Of a stretch of 64,000 bases of DNA, positions 1-8,713 are shown in pieces. A model generated the notes under the pieces. It did not search any database. It was not told the origin of the DNA and saw only the letters and a program-made list of their open reading frames with translations. Each line of letters begins with the position of its first letter. Within the stretch, counting starts at the first letter, position 1. This DNA comes from Planctomycetota bacterium (GTDB taxonomy: Bacteria; Planctomycetota; UBA1135; UBA2386), in contig JACKIB010000007.1 in NCBI GenBank assembly GCA_020638695.1, forward strand, positions 186,001-250,000. Direction: 5' to 3'. A program made the translations under genes and the position numbers.

Positions 1-332
1 GCGGCGGCCTACACGCTTTCAATCGGGTGCATGACGATATCTCCCTGACGCGACAAGGAGTGCGATCACGAACCGCGCACGGCGCGCGCGCGCCGCCGGA
101 GACGCGACCTGAGAATCGGGTCGATTCTCCCGACGCGGCGCGGCGTTCGGCGCAGATCCCCCGCCGCACTGCCGATCCAAGAGGTGGAGGAAGACCGGAG
201 CACACTGGATTGGCACTCCGCATCCGGGCAGGCCCTGCCAACCTCGAGCGGATTCGCGATGCCGTGTACGAACGGTCCGGGCTACCCTCGCTGGCAGCCG
301 GCTGCCGTCGCGCAACCGAGGAGTCTGCGCCC
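1..332. other. No gene recognised at left edge
   Basis: Open frames run through this stretch on both strands, but their translations are Arg/Ala/Pro-rich and lack any recognisable motif. The frame of the following permease is open from base 27, but the protein's hydrophobic part only begins near base 333. I see no terminator, tRNA or convincing promoter here. Confidence 0.4.
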
Positions 333-1511
333 GTGACGTTTCTCCTGTTCGGACTGTTCGCCCTCACCCTGCTGGGCATCGCGGTGTTGCACCGCTTCGC
401 CCTGCACTTCGCCCTGATCGGCCTGTGCCTGGTGGCGGTAGCACGGGTGGGCTTCACCCGTTTCGACCTCGCCCACCACTTGGCGCACGAATGGGAAGGG
501 TTGCTGAACCTCGGCGGGCTGCTGCTCGGCTTCGCACTGCTCGCCGATCACTTCGAGCACTCGGGAGTGCCGCAACGAATGGCCCGCGCGCTGCCGATGG
601 GTACCCGGGGCGCATTCCTGCTGCTGGTGCTCGTGTTCGCGTTGTCCACGGTGCTCGACAACATCGCCGCCGCGCTGGTCGGCGGATCGACTGCCGCGGT
701 GGTATTCCGCGGCAAGGTGCACGTCGGCTACCTGGCGGCGATCGTCGCGGCCAGCAACGCTGGCGGCGCACCTTCCGTGCTGGGCGACACGACCACCACC
801 ATGATGTGGCTCAGCGGCAAGGGCCCCTGGGAGGTTGCCCACGCGGCGGTTGGTTCGGTGGTCGCGCTGTTGGTGTTCGGCGGCTTCGCAGCGCGGCAGC
901 AGTGTGCGTTCCAACCCGAGCGCGCCGCGCCGCGCGAACTCCCTCCGCTCGACGGTGCACGGCTGGCGATCGTGGTGGCCATCCTCGTCGGGGCCGTGGT
1001 CGCGAACCTACAGACCGGCTACCCGGCGCTCGGCGTGTGGGCCACGCTGCTGCTCGCCACCCCGCTGCGCAGCCCGCACTGGTCGCTGCTCCCGGGGGCC
1101 GCCAAGGGCATGGCGTTCCTGCTCGCCCTGGTGGTCAGTGCTTCGCTGATGCCGGTCGAGTCCCTTCCGGCCGCATCGTCGGCCACCACATTCGCGCTCG
1201 GCGTGGTCTCGTCGTGCTTCGACAACATCCCGTTGACCAAGCTCGCGCTGACCCAAGGCGGCTACGACTGGGGCTTCCTGGCCTTCGCGGTCGGCTACGG
1301 CGGGTCGATGCTGTGGTTCGGCTCGTCGGCGGGTGTAGCGCTGACCGCACTGTTTCCTTCGGCCAAGTCGACCGGCGGCTGGTTGCGCCACGGGTGGCAC
1401 GTGCCGGTCGCGTACGCGGTGGCGTTCGCAGTGATGCTGTGGACGCTCGGCTGGCACCCCGAGCACGGCGGAGCGGCGAAAACGCATCCGCCGGCGGCAC
1501 ACACCCGCTGA
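333..1511 (+). CDS. Ion transporter (IT) superfamily permease
   Basis: This is a polytopic inner-membrane protein of 392 aa with about ten hydrophobic segments. Two internally related motifs, VLDNIAAA near residue 110 and SCFDNIPLTK near residue 295, are the paired helix-break motifs typical of the ArsB/NhaD/citrate-transporter superfamily, which moves anions or sodium ions across the inner membrane. The GTG at 333 is chosen because a purine-rich GAGGAG lies about 10 bases upstream and the protein becomes hydrophobic immediately after it; the frame is open further upstream but that extension has no family resemblance. The substrate cannot be read from the sequence. It stands alone, convergent with the next gene, with 20 bases between stops. 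Confidence 0.75.
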   Translation: MTFLLFGLFALTLLGIAVLHRFALHFALIGLCLVAVARVGFTRFDLAHHLAHEWEGLLNLGGLLLGFALLADHFEHSGVPQRMARALPMGTRGAFLLLVLVFALSTVLDNIAAALVGGSTAAVVFRGKVHVGYLAAIVAASNAGGAPSVLGDTTTTMMWLSGKGPWEVAHAAVGSVVALLVFGGFAARQQCAFQPERAAPRELPPLDGARLAIVVAILVGAVVANLQTGYPALGVWATLLLATPLRSPHWSLLPGAAKGMAFLLALVVSASLMPVESLPAASSATTFALGVVSSCFDNIPLTKLALTQGGYDWGFLAFAVGYGGSMLWFGSSAGVALTALFPSAKSTGGWLRHGWHVPVAYAVAFAVMLWTLGWHPEHGGAAKTHPPAAHTR

Positions 1512-1531
1512 AACGCTCGACGCGCCCGCCC

Positions 1532-3106
1532 TCAGCCGCGGCCTTCGCCCAAGCCGGAGCCCGCGCCGGAACCAGATCCGGAGCCCCCGCCCCGACCCGA
1601 GCCGCCGCGGCGACCGCGACCGCCTCGGCCGCTTCCACCACCTCCGCCGGTACCGCCATCACCTCCACCGGTGCCTCCACCGCCGGTCCCGCCACCATTG
1701 CGCCCGCGGCCGCCAAAGCCCCCACCTTCACCCGGCCCGCGCTCCGCGGGTTCGAGCTGCTGGGCGAGGAAGTTCTCGAATGCGCTCGGGTCGCGGCCGC
1801 GCACTGCGAGATCCGCCTTCTGCATCCAGTCCTTCGTCCCGGCGTCGCCCTCGGCCTGGGTGCTGGCGCGCAGCGCGTCGAGCAGGTCGCGATCCTGCCG
1901 CACCGCGATCACGTACGCGGCAGTCGACCGCACCTTGGCGGACGGGTCCTGCAAGGCGCCGAGCAGGCACTGGGTCACCGCCTGGCGATCCTCGAGCAAG
2001 CCGCCGGCCACCACCGCGTGGGCCCGTGCCACCTCTTCCTTGTGGGACTTCGCCGCCTTCGCCACCGCCGCGATCACCGAACGATCCACCGGCCCGCAGG
2101 CTGCCATCGCGCGCAAGCAGTGCCCCAGCACCGCCGGTTCGCCCTCGGTGCGCGACTGCTTGCGCAGCGGCGCGAGCGCCTTGTGGGTGGCGAGCTTCTC
2201 GAGGGCAGCAGCGGCGCGACGCCGCGTGCCGTCGTCCTTGTTGTCGAGCAACCCGGCCACCACCGAGAACCAGTTCTTCGGCGAAGCCTTGCCGATCGAG
2301 CGCAGCAAGGTACCGCGGGCGAACCCGTAGTCGCGCAGCGTGCGCTCGCCCCATTCCAGTGCCTTCTTGCTGTCGCTGCGGATGATGACCTCCGCGTCGC
2401 GCTGCGCGGCCTGCATGCGCTGGCCGAAACCACCGCCACCACGGCCGCCGCCGCGCCCACCCCGCCCGCCACCGCCGCCACTGCTGGCGAGCTTCTTGGC
2501 GTTCTCCAGCGCGCGCTTGACCTGATCCGCGGTCGGCGGTCGCTGGCCCTGTGAGGTCTTGACCACGGCACCCTTCTTGAATCCCACCGGGGCGCGGGTG
2601 CGGCCGCTCGGCGTGAACGGGAAGGCCGGCGAAGTGACGCGAATCGCGTCCGCCATCATCCACTCGAGCTCGCCGATCGTGAGTGCGCCGGTCGCGGAGC
2701 TGATCACCGCACCGGTCGGGTCGAGGAACACGTGCTGCGGCGAGACCACGATCGAGTCGTCCTCGAGCTTGAAGATCTTGCGGCGCACGTGATGCTCGTT
2801 GTTGCGGTGATCCTGGCAGACCCCCGTGGCGCAACGCGGGCACGTGCCCGAACTGCGGTGCAGGTCCGCCGAGCAGAACAGGTTCACCGTCGAACGGGAC
2901 AGCTGCACGATGCCCGAGTCCTTGTAGTGGTGGGCCAACAGCTCGTCGCTGGCCCGCTCACGATCGAGGTGGAGCACCAGGTAGACGACCTTCTGCTGGG
3001 CCTTGGCCTGCTCCAGCGCGCGGTCCAGCGACGGGGACCAGGCGATCTGCGCGGGGAGCGCCGCGGCCAACAGAGAGAACAGGAGTAGCGGGGTAGCGCC
3101 GTGCAC
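1532..3106 (-). CDS. Secreted thioredoxin-fold protein with HEAT repeats
   Basis: The 524-aa product starts with a signal peptide ending LLAAALPAQ. Residues about 20-160 look like a DUF255/thioredoxin-like fold (a block on treating a co-worker molecule as quickly consumed is typical of this family: VVYLVLHLDRERASDEL), with a CPRC motif near residue 80 and further cysteines instead of a single classical CxxC at the strand-helix junction. The middle, about residues 280-440, is made of helical HEAT-like repeats (VRSTAAYVIAV). The last 60 residues are almost only Gly, Arg and Ser. The GTG at 3106 is the only start that puts the signal peptide at the N-terminus; the frame is open upstream to 3418 without a plausible leader. 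A periplasmic redox or scaffold role is inferred; there is no operon partner. Confidence 0.65.
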   Translation of the reverse strand: MHGATPLLLFSLLAAALPAQIAWSPSLDRALEQAKAQQKVVYLVLHLDRERASDELLAHHYKDSGIVQLSRSTVNLFCSADLHRSSGTCPRCATGVCQDHRNNEHHVRRKIFKLEDDSIVVSPQHVFLDPTGAVISSATGALTIGELEWMMADAIRVTSPAFPFTPSGRTRAPVGFKKGAVVKTSQGQRPPTADQVKRALENAKKLASSGGGGGRGGRGGGRGGGGFGQRMQAAQRDAEVIIRSDSKKALEWGERTLRDYGFARGTLLRSIGKASPKNWFSVVAGLLDNKDDGTRRRAAAALEKLATHKALAPLRKQSRTEGEPAVLGHCLRAMAACGPVDRSVIAAVAKAAKSHKEEVARAHAVVAGGLLEDRQAVTQCLLGALQDPSAKVRSTAAYVIAVRQDRDLLDALRASTQAEGDAGTKDWMQKADLAVRGRDPSAFENFLAQQLEPAERGPGEGGGFGGRGRNGGGTGGGGTGGGDGGTGGGGGSGRGGRGRRGGSGRGGGSGSGSGAGSGLGEGRG

Positions 3107-3424
3107 GGATAGAGGATTTGCAAGGGACCGGGCAGGTCGTGGGTTCAGACTACCGGTCGCCGCCTCGCGACGAACGGTGCCAGACCTGGCTCCACGGGAA
3201 GTGTTGCGGTCCTGGGACACCGGGGTCGCGCCGTCGAGCTCTGGCCGATTCGGCCTCGACGGGGTGGCGCGACGGTAGGCAACGGCGCGTGGCACCGCGC
3301 TCCCCGACATCCCCGGGCTCGGCCTACCGGCCGGTGCCTGCACACCCCGGCGTTCTCGGTGACCGCGATCGCCCGTCGCAGGCTGGTGTGCGCCAGGCCC
3401 GGTCTTGGATTCACCCACGCCCGG
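3107..3424. other. Intergenic, no gene recognised
   Basis: The stretch lies between the start of the thioredoxin-like gene and the stop of modC, both on the minus strand. I see no coding signature or strong hairpin. It must hold the promoter of the downstream gene. Confidence 0.4.
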
Positions 3425-4477
3425 TCAGCGCGCGACGACCTGGAGCTCGGTCGCCTTCATCGCCACCCACACCGCACCGCCGTCGGCGAGGCGGAGCGCG
3501 GCGACCGCCGCGGGGGTCACTTCGGCCACCAGCGCGAGGTCACCGCCCAACCGCACGCGCACCCGGTCGGGCGTCGGCTCGAGTCCTTCGACCACGGCGC
3601 ACCAGATGTTGCGCGGCGAACCTTCGGGACGAGTGCGGAACAGCGACACCGCCCGTGGGTGCACGGTGACCGACACCGGGCCTTCGAGTGGCGTCACCAC
3701 CGCGAGTTGCACCCCACCGAGGTCGACCACCCCACCCCGGCAGTTGCCGGTGAAACAATTCAGACCGACGAAGTCGGCGACGTAGGGTGACCGCGGTGCG
3801 GCGACGAGATCGGCGGCGGTCCCGCACTGCACCACTCGACCACCCTCGAGGACCGCGATCCGATCCGCCAGCGCCAGCGCATCCTCGAGCTGGTGGGCGA
3901 CCACCACCCGGGGACCTTCGAATTCGAACAGCCGAGTGCGCAACAACCGCCGCAGCGCCGTTCGCCCCGAGGCGTCGACCGCCGCGAGCGGCTCGTCGAG
4001 CAACAACAGGGAGGGCGCGGCGGCCAGGGCGCGCGCCAAGGCGACACGCTGCGCTTGCCCCCCCGACAGCACCGCGGGGCGCTGGGTGAAGCACTCGTCC
4101 GAGAGGCCGACACGAGCCAGCCACTCGCGCGCCAGAGTTCGCGCCATACGGCGTGGCCGTCCTTGGCAGCGCGGCCCGAACGCCACGTTGTCGACCACCG
4201 TGAGGTGTGGCCACAACAGGGGGTCCTGGAACACCACACCCACCCCCCGCGCTTCCGGCGGAACCCACACGCCCCGCGGCCCGCCATCCAGCACACGACC
4301 GGCGAGCTCGACCCGACCGCGCTCGAGCGGGAGCAGCCCGGCGAGCACCTGCAGCATCGAGGACTTGCCGGCCCCGTTCGGCCCGACCAGACAGAGCGTC
4401 TCGCCAGGTTCGACCTGCAGCGCGGCACAGAGGTGCAAGTTGCCACGCCGCAACTCGATGTCGGCGTGCAAACTCAT
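3425..4477 (-). CDS. modC: Molybdate ABC transporter ATP-binding protein
   Basis: ModC powers molybdate uptake by ATP hydrolysis on the cytoplasmic face of ModB. The 350-aa protein has Walker A GPNGAGKSS (residues 32-40), the Q-loop FQDP near 84, the signature LSGGQ at 137-141, Walker B LLLLDEP near 157-163 and the H-loop histidine in VVVAHQ. The C-terminal third is the extra Mop/TOBE-like domain found in ModC. The ATG at 4477 overlaps the modB stop as ATGA, so translation is probably coupled; an in-frame start 15 bases upstream is ignored for that reason. It is the last gene of the mod operon. A tungstate or sulfate specificity is less likely given the linked Mop-domain regulator. Confidence 0.88.
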   Translation of the reverse strand: MSLHADIELRRGNLHLCAALQVEPGETLCLVGPNGAGKSSMLQVLAGLLPLERGRVELAGRVLDGGPRGVWVPPEARGVGVVFQDPLLWPHLTVVDNVAFGPRCQGRPRRMARTLAREWLARVGLSDECFTQRPAVLSGGQAQRVALARALAAAPSLLLLDEPLAAVDASGRTALRRLLRTRLFEFEGPRVVVAHQLEDALALADRIAVLEGGRVVQCGTAADLVAAPRSPYVADFVGLNCFTGNCRGGVVDLGGVQLAVVTPLEGPVSVTVHPRAVSLFRTRPEGSPRNIWCAVVEGLEPTPDRVRVRLGGDLALVAEVTPAAVAALRLADGGAVWVAMKATELQVVAR

Positions 4478-5262
4478 GGGCCGGGGTACCACTGGCGGCG
4501 CAATGCGAACAGCACGCCGGCGGACAGCGCAACCAACACCAAGCTGAGCACGATCGCCGCGTCCGGTTCGGCCTCCAACGCGACGTACACCGCGAGCGGC
4601 AGGGTGCGGGTCTCACCGGCGAGGTTGCCGGCGAAGGTGATCGTCGCGCCGAACTCGCCGAGAGCGCGCGCCCACGCAGCGAGCAGGCCGGCGCGGAGCG
4701 ACGGGCCGACCATCGGGACGGTGACCGTGCACAGCACCCGCCACGGTCCCGCCCCCAGGGTGGCCGCCGCGTCCTCGTGGCGCCGGTCGAGCGCCCGCAG
4801 CCCGCCTTCCAGCGTGACGACGAAGAACGGCAGCGCCACGTAGGTCGCCGCCACCACCACTCCGGCGGTAGTGAACGGCAGCGCCACCCCGAACTGCAGC
4901 AGCCAGGCGCCGACCATGCCGTTGCGGCCGAAGGCGAGCAGCATCGCCACGCCGGCCACCACCGGTGGGAGCACCATCGGCAGGGTCACCAACACCCGCA
5001 CCGGCACGCACCAGCGCGACCCGCTGCGTGCGAGCCACAGTGCCAGAGGAACGCCGAGCAGGAGCGACGCCGACGCCGCGCCCAGCGAACAGAGCAGTGA
5101 TAGCCACAGCGCGTCACGCAACTCGCCACTGCCCAACAGCTCGCCGAGCCGCGCCACGGGTGTCCGCAGGCACAGCGCGACCAGCGGGAGCAGGAAGAAC
5201 ACGACCCCCAGCGCCACGACGAGCGCCAACACTCCGGGGAGCGGACGGCGCACCGGGCTCAC
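4474..5262 (-). CDS. modB: Molybdate ABC transporter permease
   Basis: This 262-aa inner-membrane protein has five to six hydrophobic helices beginning with LALVVALGVVFFLLPLVALC and carries the cytoplasmic EAA-type loop (LGAGPWRVLCTVTVPM, about residues 180-195) that docks onto the ATPase. It forms the molybdate channel with ModA and ModC. The start is GTG at 5262, overlapping the modA stop as GTGA, and the stop overlaps modC as ATGA, so the three genes form one translationally coupled unit. Size and loop match the family. Confidence 0.9.
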   Translation of the reverse strand: MSPVRRPLPGVLALVVALGVVFFLLPLVALCLRTPVARLGELLGSGELRDALWLSLLCSLGAASASLLLGVPLALWLARSGSRWCVPVRVLVTLPMVLPPVVAGVAMLLAFGRNGMVGAWLLQFGVALPFTTAGVVVAATYVALPFFVVTLEGGLRALDRRHEDAAATLGAGPWRVLCTVTVPMVGPSLRAGLLAAWARALGEFGATITFAGNLAGETRTLPLAVYVALEAEPDAAIVLSLVLVALSAGVLFALRRQWYPGP

Positions 5263-6035
5263 GGCGCGAGGAAGCCGAACCGTCCGAGGATCGACTGCCC
5301 CACCGCCGAGCGGACGAATGCGACGAACCGCTGCCCCACTGCTCGGTTCGGCCCCGTCCGAAGTACCGCGATCGGGTAGCCGCCCACCACATTGCGCGCC
5401 GCCGGGATCGCCACCGCTTCGACCCGGTCGTGCGCCGCGGTCGCGTCGGTGCGGTAGACCACACCGGCGTCTGCTTCACCCAGGGCCACCTTGCTGACCA
5501 CCGAGTTCACACTCGGTTCGTCGGAACGCGGCCGGACTTCCACCCCGGCGCGACGCAGCGCCTGCCGCGCGTAGCGGCCGGCGGGCACATGCGGGCCGCA
5601 CAGCACCACGCGCAGGTCCGTTCGCCCGAGATCCGCGAGTTCGCGCACACCCCGCGGGTTGCCGCGCGCGGTCACGATCGTCAGCGTGTTGCGCGCGAAC
5701 ACCTCCGGGACGCCCGCGGTCCGGCCGCTGCGGACCACCCGCTGCATGTTGGATTCGTCGGCCGCGGCGAACACGTCCGCCGGCGCTCCCTCGCGCAGTT
5801 GGAGCACCAACTGCGGCGTGCCGGCGAAGTGCAGCTCGATCGGCCACTCGGGATGCCGCACGGCGAACTCGGTGGCCAGGGCGCGGAATACTCGGGTCAG
5901 TGAGGCCGCGGCGAACACGCGCGCCGGCCGGGGCGCGGCCGCGGCGCGCTGGCAGCCCGACGGCAGCGCGGCCGCGATCGCCAGAACCGGGATCCACGCT
6001 GCGCGGACCACCGCCGTGCCGAAGGGCGCATGCAT
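5259..6035 (-). CDS. modA: Molybdate ABC transporter substrate-binding lipoprotein
   Basis: ModA captures molybdate outside the inner membrane and hands it to ModB. The 258-aa protein opens with a hydrophobic leader and a lipobox-like LPSGC with the cysteine at residue 28, so it is probably membrane-anchored. The ModA/WtpA hallmarks are visible: FAAASL near residue 42 (oxyanion binding at the first helix), GTPQLVLQLREGAPADVFAAAD near residue 75, and ALGEADAGVVYRTDA near residue 190. It starts at ATG 6035, sharing one base with the stop of the regulator gene (TGATG), and ends overlapping modB. This places regulator, binding protein, permease and ATPase in a single transcript. Confidence 0.9.
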   Translation of the reverse strand: MHAPFGTAVVRAAWIPVLAIAAALPSGCQRAAAAPRPARVFAAASLTRVFRALATEFAVRHPEWPIELHFAGTPQLVLQLREGAPADVFAAADESNMQRVVRSGRTAGVPEVFARNTLTIVTARGNPRGVRELADLGRTDLRVVLCGPHVPAGRYARQALRRAGVEVRPRSDEPSVNSVVSKVALGEADAGVVYRTDATAAHDRVEAVAIPAARNVVGGYPIAVLRTGPNRAVGQRFVAFVRSAVGQSILGRFGFLAP

Positions 6036-6436
6036 CAGCTCGCCGGGTCGTGCGCCAGCTCGACCACCACGTTGGTCGCCTTGATCACGGCGTGCACCAT
6101 GACCCCTGGCGCGAGCCCCAGTTCGTCGACCGATTCGCGGGTCAACATCGAGACGACGCGGAACGGCCCGCAGCGCATCTCGACCTGAGCGGCGACTCGG
6201 TCGGCGACCACCCGCGTGACGATCCCCAGCAGGTGGTTGCGGGCCGACGAGACGCCCCCGACTTCCTCCGCCGCGTCGAACGTCTCGGCGAACCTCGCCA
6301 GGTCCACGCCATCGACCAGCCGATGTTGCCCCGCGCTGCGGGTGGTGTTCAGCCGGCCGCTGTCCGCCAAGCGTCGAACCGTGTCGACGCTGACACCGAG
6401 GAGGCGCGCTGCCTGACCGAGGCGGTAGGGTGCCAT
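6035..6436 (-). CDS. HTH-Mop molybdate-responsive regulator
   Basis: The 133-aa protein has an N-terminal MerR/excisionase-type helix-turn-helix (residues about 3-50, QAARLLGVSVDTVRRL) and a C-terminal Mop/TOBE domain (about 70-130, ARNHLLGIVTRV, VMVHAVIKATNVVVEL) of the kind that binds molybdate as an oligomer. The combination suggests a molybdate sensor that controls the operon, functionally like ModE but with a different HTH. ATG 6436 is chosen because the HTH begins right after it; an upstream in-frame extension to 6472 has no domain. It is the first gene of the mod operon, one base from modA. Autoregulation is inferred from the palindromes just upstream. Confidence 0.8.
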   Translation of the reverse strand: MAPYRLGQAARLLGVSVDTVRRLADSGRLNTTRSAGQHRLVDGVDLARFAETFDAAEEVGGVSSARNHLLGIVTRVVADRVAAQVEMRCGPFRVVSMLTRESVDELGLAPGVMVHAVIKATNVVVELAHDPAS

Positions 6437-6494
6437 TCGAGGTTTCTTATCGAAAACCCTGGCACCTGCCAAGATCGACCGTCAGATTGCTCGG
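6437..6494 (-). promoter_or_regulatory. Promoter/operator region of the mod operon
   Basis: The 58 bases between the stop of the beta-helix gene and the regulator start must hold the mod promoter unless there is read-through. A short perfect palindrome TGGCA-CC-TGCCA lies at 6460-6471 and a weaker GTTT-N8-AAAC dyad at 6442-6457, both within 36 bases of the start codon. They are candidate binding sites for the HTH-Mop protein. They do not match the ModE consensus of E. coli. Confidence 0.35.
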
Positions 6495-8264
6495 TCAGGG
6501 CGCCCGCACCTGAAGCTCGACCGGGTTGGAGAGGTTGCCGGCCCCGGCGGTACTGCCGAGCGCCTGGGCGCGCAGGTCCCAACCACCCGGCGGGATCGAG
6601 GTCAGCGGAACCCCGATCGTCAGCGCCGACGGAACCGGGGCCATCGGCGCGAACACCAACACGGACGGATCGAGCAGCAAGATGCCCCACGGCGCCAGGG
6701 GGACTCCCGCGGACGGCAGTCCGAAGGCCACGAGGGTCGCCAGCCCCGGACGACCGGACGTGCTCAGGCGCAGGGACAACGTGGTACTCGTACGAGTCCA
6801 TTGCGCCGCCAGTTGGATGTTGCCGAACTCGTGCGCACCCATGTCCCCGGCCCATCGCCCATCCAGATCGCCGTCGAGGATGCGCGGCATGCCCCCGAGG
6901 TCGTGCCCGACGCGGACTCGGCTCGGGTCGCCAGAATCGATGCACGGCGAACCGGCGACCAGGTGATAGTCACCCGCACCGACGAATCGCGGATCGGTCA
7001 GGATGCAGAAGGGGAACTTCTTCGGGTCGACCGGATCCTCGCCCTGGCGCGGGGTGAGGAAGTTCATGATGCAGCAGTAGCGCTGCGACGTGCCCTTCAC
7101 CTGCGATTCGCCAACTTGCCCGTGGCGGTCGGTGTTGTTCCACACGATGCAATCGACCAGCGACGTCGACTGGGTCGCGTAGACGCCCCCTCCGTCCTCG
7201 GTGGCCGAATTGCCGGCCACCACCGAGCCATCCAGCGTGGCCGTGCTGGTCGCGACCAGCGCTCCGCCCCAGCCGCCGATGTCGAATGCGCGCAACGCGC
7301 GGTTGCCGGCCAGCACACTGTCGCGGATCACAGTCGGCCCGTAGGTGTAGATCGCGCCGCCGGTCGGCGCTTGGTTGCCGATCAGCTGACAGCGCTCGAT
7401 GGTCAGCGAAGTGCCGAGAAAGGTCAGCGCGCCGCCACTGGGCGGGTAGCCCGTACCACCGAACCGGAAGTCGACGATGTTGTTGGCGAACACGCAGTCG
7501 AGCAGCTCCACCACGGTCTGCGGATCGGCGTACAGACCGGCACCGTTGCCGTGGGTCACACCCGAACGAATCGTGTTGTCGCGCACCTCCGTGCGAACCA
7601 GGCGGGCGGAACACCCGAGACCGACGTGCACACCCGCGCCGCGGTACAGGTGCACGTAGTTGCCGGCGATAACCGAGTCCTCGACCCGCAGCAGACCACT
7701 TCCCGAGGCCGAGATCCCCCCACCCCACGAAGCGCGGTTGTCGAGCACCCGGCAGTTCCGCACGGTGAGGCTGGCCGCACTCAGCTCGATCCCGGCCCCG
7801 GCTCCGTTGGCGGTGGACTCCCCACCGGTCACCTCCACGCCATCGAGCACCGACGCACCGCCGAGCCCCGCGCCGCGCACCACGTGCTCGGCGTTGTCGG
7901 TGCGGTTGACACCACCCGGCTGGTCGTCGCCGAGCACGTCGCCCGAGAGGATCGTCCGGTTCGTAGCCGGATCGCGCTGTGCTCGGTCGGTCTCGGTGCC
8001 CGAGAACCCGCCGAACACCGCGACGTCGCTCGGCAAGTGGAACGACGCGGTCTTGTTGGTGAGCCGATATCGCCCCGCCGCGATCCACACTTCGCCACTC
8101 CGCGCTGCCGCCAACGCCACGGCGAGGTCCGGATAGGCGTGGACCCAGCTGCTGCCGTCCCCCTTTCCGGTCGCGCTGGAGTCGACGTAGATGATCTGAG
8201 CAGTCGCGGCGCGCCCGATGGCGAGAACGACCAGCAGGAACGCGGAGAGGGACGATCGGGTCAT
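6495..8264 (-). CDS. Secreted right-handed parallel beta-helix protein
   Basis: The 589-aa protein has a signal peptide (LSAFLLVVLAIGRAATAQ) followed by YVDSSATGKGDGSSW, a common opening of pectate-lyase-like and polymorphic outer-membrane-like proteins in planctomycetes and related groups. About residues 100-430 form repeated short strands with GGG and N-rich turns (ENNRASWGGGIS, GNSATEDGGGVY) that fit a right-handed beta-helix. The end of this part carries DSGDPSRV and LDGDLDGRWAGDMGAHEFG, the usual closing block of such proteins. The last 120 residues form a separate beta-rich domain seen at the C-terminus of many planctomycetal secreted proteins. ATG 8264 is chosen for the leader. Surface or extracellular location is likely; enzymatic activity cannot be claimed. 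Confidence 0.75.
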   Translation of the reverse strand: MTRSSLSAFLLVVLAIGRAATAQIIYVDSSATGKGDGSSWVHAYPDLAVALAAARSGEVWIAAGRYRLTNKTASFHLPSDVAVFGGFSGTETDRAQRDPATNRTILSGDVLGDDQPGGVNRTDNAEHVVRGAGLGGASVLDGVEVTGGESTANGAGAGIELSAASLTVRNCRVLDNRASWGGGISASGSGLLRVEDSVIAGNYVHLYRGAGVHVGLGCSARLVRTEVRDNTIRSGVTHGNGAGLYADPQTVVELLDCVFANNIVDFRFGGTGYPPSGGALTFLGTSLTIERCQLIGNQAPTGGAIYTYGPTVIRDSVLAGNRALRAFDIGGWGGALVATSTATLDGSVVAGNSATEDGGGVYATQSTSLVDCIVWNNTDRHGQVGESQVKGTSQRYCCIMNFLTPRQGEDPVDPKKFPFCILTDPRFVGAGDYHLVAGSPCIDSGDPSRVRVGHDLGGMPRILDGDLDGRWAGDMGAHEFGNIQLAAQWTRTSTTLSLRLSTSGRPGLATLVAFGLPSAGVPLAPWGILLLDPSVLVFAPMAPVPSALTIGVPLTSIPPGGWDLRAQALGSTAGAGNLSNPVELQVRAP

Positions 8265-8495
8265 GGCTCGAGTTCGCGAGGGATCCGGAGTGCGGAGTCC
8301 GCACCGGGATGGGGACGGGGGATCGAACAAGAGACCGCAGCCGCCGTGACGTGACCGAAAACACCGGATTACGGGCGCGGCTGGCCAGTGGCCCACAGAA
8401 CGAGTGCGCTCGGAGGTTCGCCCGCAGGGACGTCCCGGCCGCACGTCAGCTGGCGCCGGGTCCGGCGCTATCCATACACGGATCCAGGGGATCCG
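8265..8495. other. Intergenic, no gene recognised
   Basis: No coding signature was found between the beta-helix gene start and the dispersed repeat. It probably holds the promoter of the beta-helix gene. Confidence 0.35.
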
Positions 8496-8632
8496 CCTAT
8501 CGCGGCCAAGTCCGCACCCAAGGACTTGGGTGGGCGCGGCGCTGCGCGCCGCCATGAGGCCTGGGCCGCTTACCTACTGGAGCTTCCGGGGCCACCGCGT
8601 GCCAGCGAAACAGCTGCCACGTGTCATGGGAG
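8496..8632 (-). repeat. Dispersed hairpin repeat, copy 1
   Basis: On the minus strand this stretch matches the two tandem copies at 39403-39770: it contains the same blocks CCATGACAC, GGCCCCGGAAGCTCCA, GGCCTCATGGCGGCGCGCAG and the perfect hairpin CACCCAAG-TC-CTTGGGTG, in the same order and spacing. A second GC-rich hairpin, GGCGGCGCGC/GCGCCGC-like, precedes it. It lies between two minus-strand genes, just after the stop of the 16-heme cytochrome gene, so it could act as a terminator or RNA stabiliser. It could also be a small non-autonomous mobile unit. Confidence 0.7.
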
Positions 8633-8713
8633 GTAAAGACGAATCTTCGCGTACCGGCACGATTCGCGTCCCTGGGTCGCTTTCCTCGGGCGCGACACCG
8701 ACAACCCCGCAAC

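Noticed and set aside
1532..1730. Gly/Ser-rich repeats resembling a CRISPR or tandem-repeat array
   Set aside because: They are the coding repeat of the Gly-rich tail of the thioredoxin-like protein, with no spacer structure.
282..2554. Long open frames on the strand opposite to the permease and thioredoxin-like genes
   Set aside because: They are typical high-GC shadows: biased to Arg, Ala, Gly and Pro, with no motif, and overlapped by genes with clear families.
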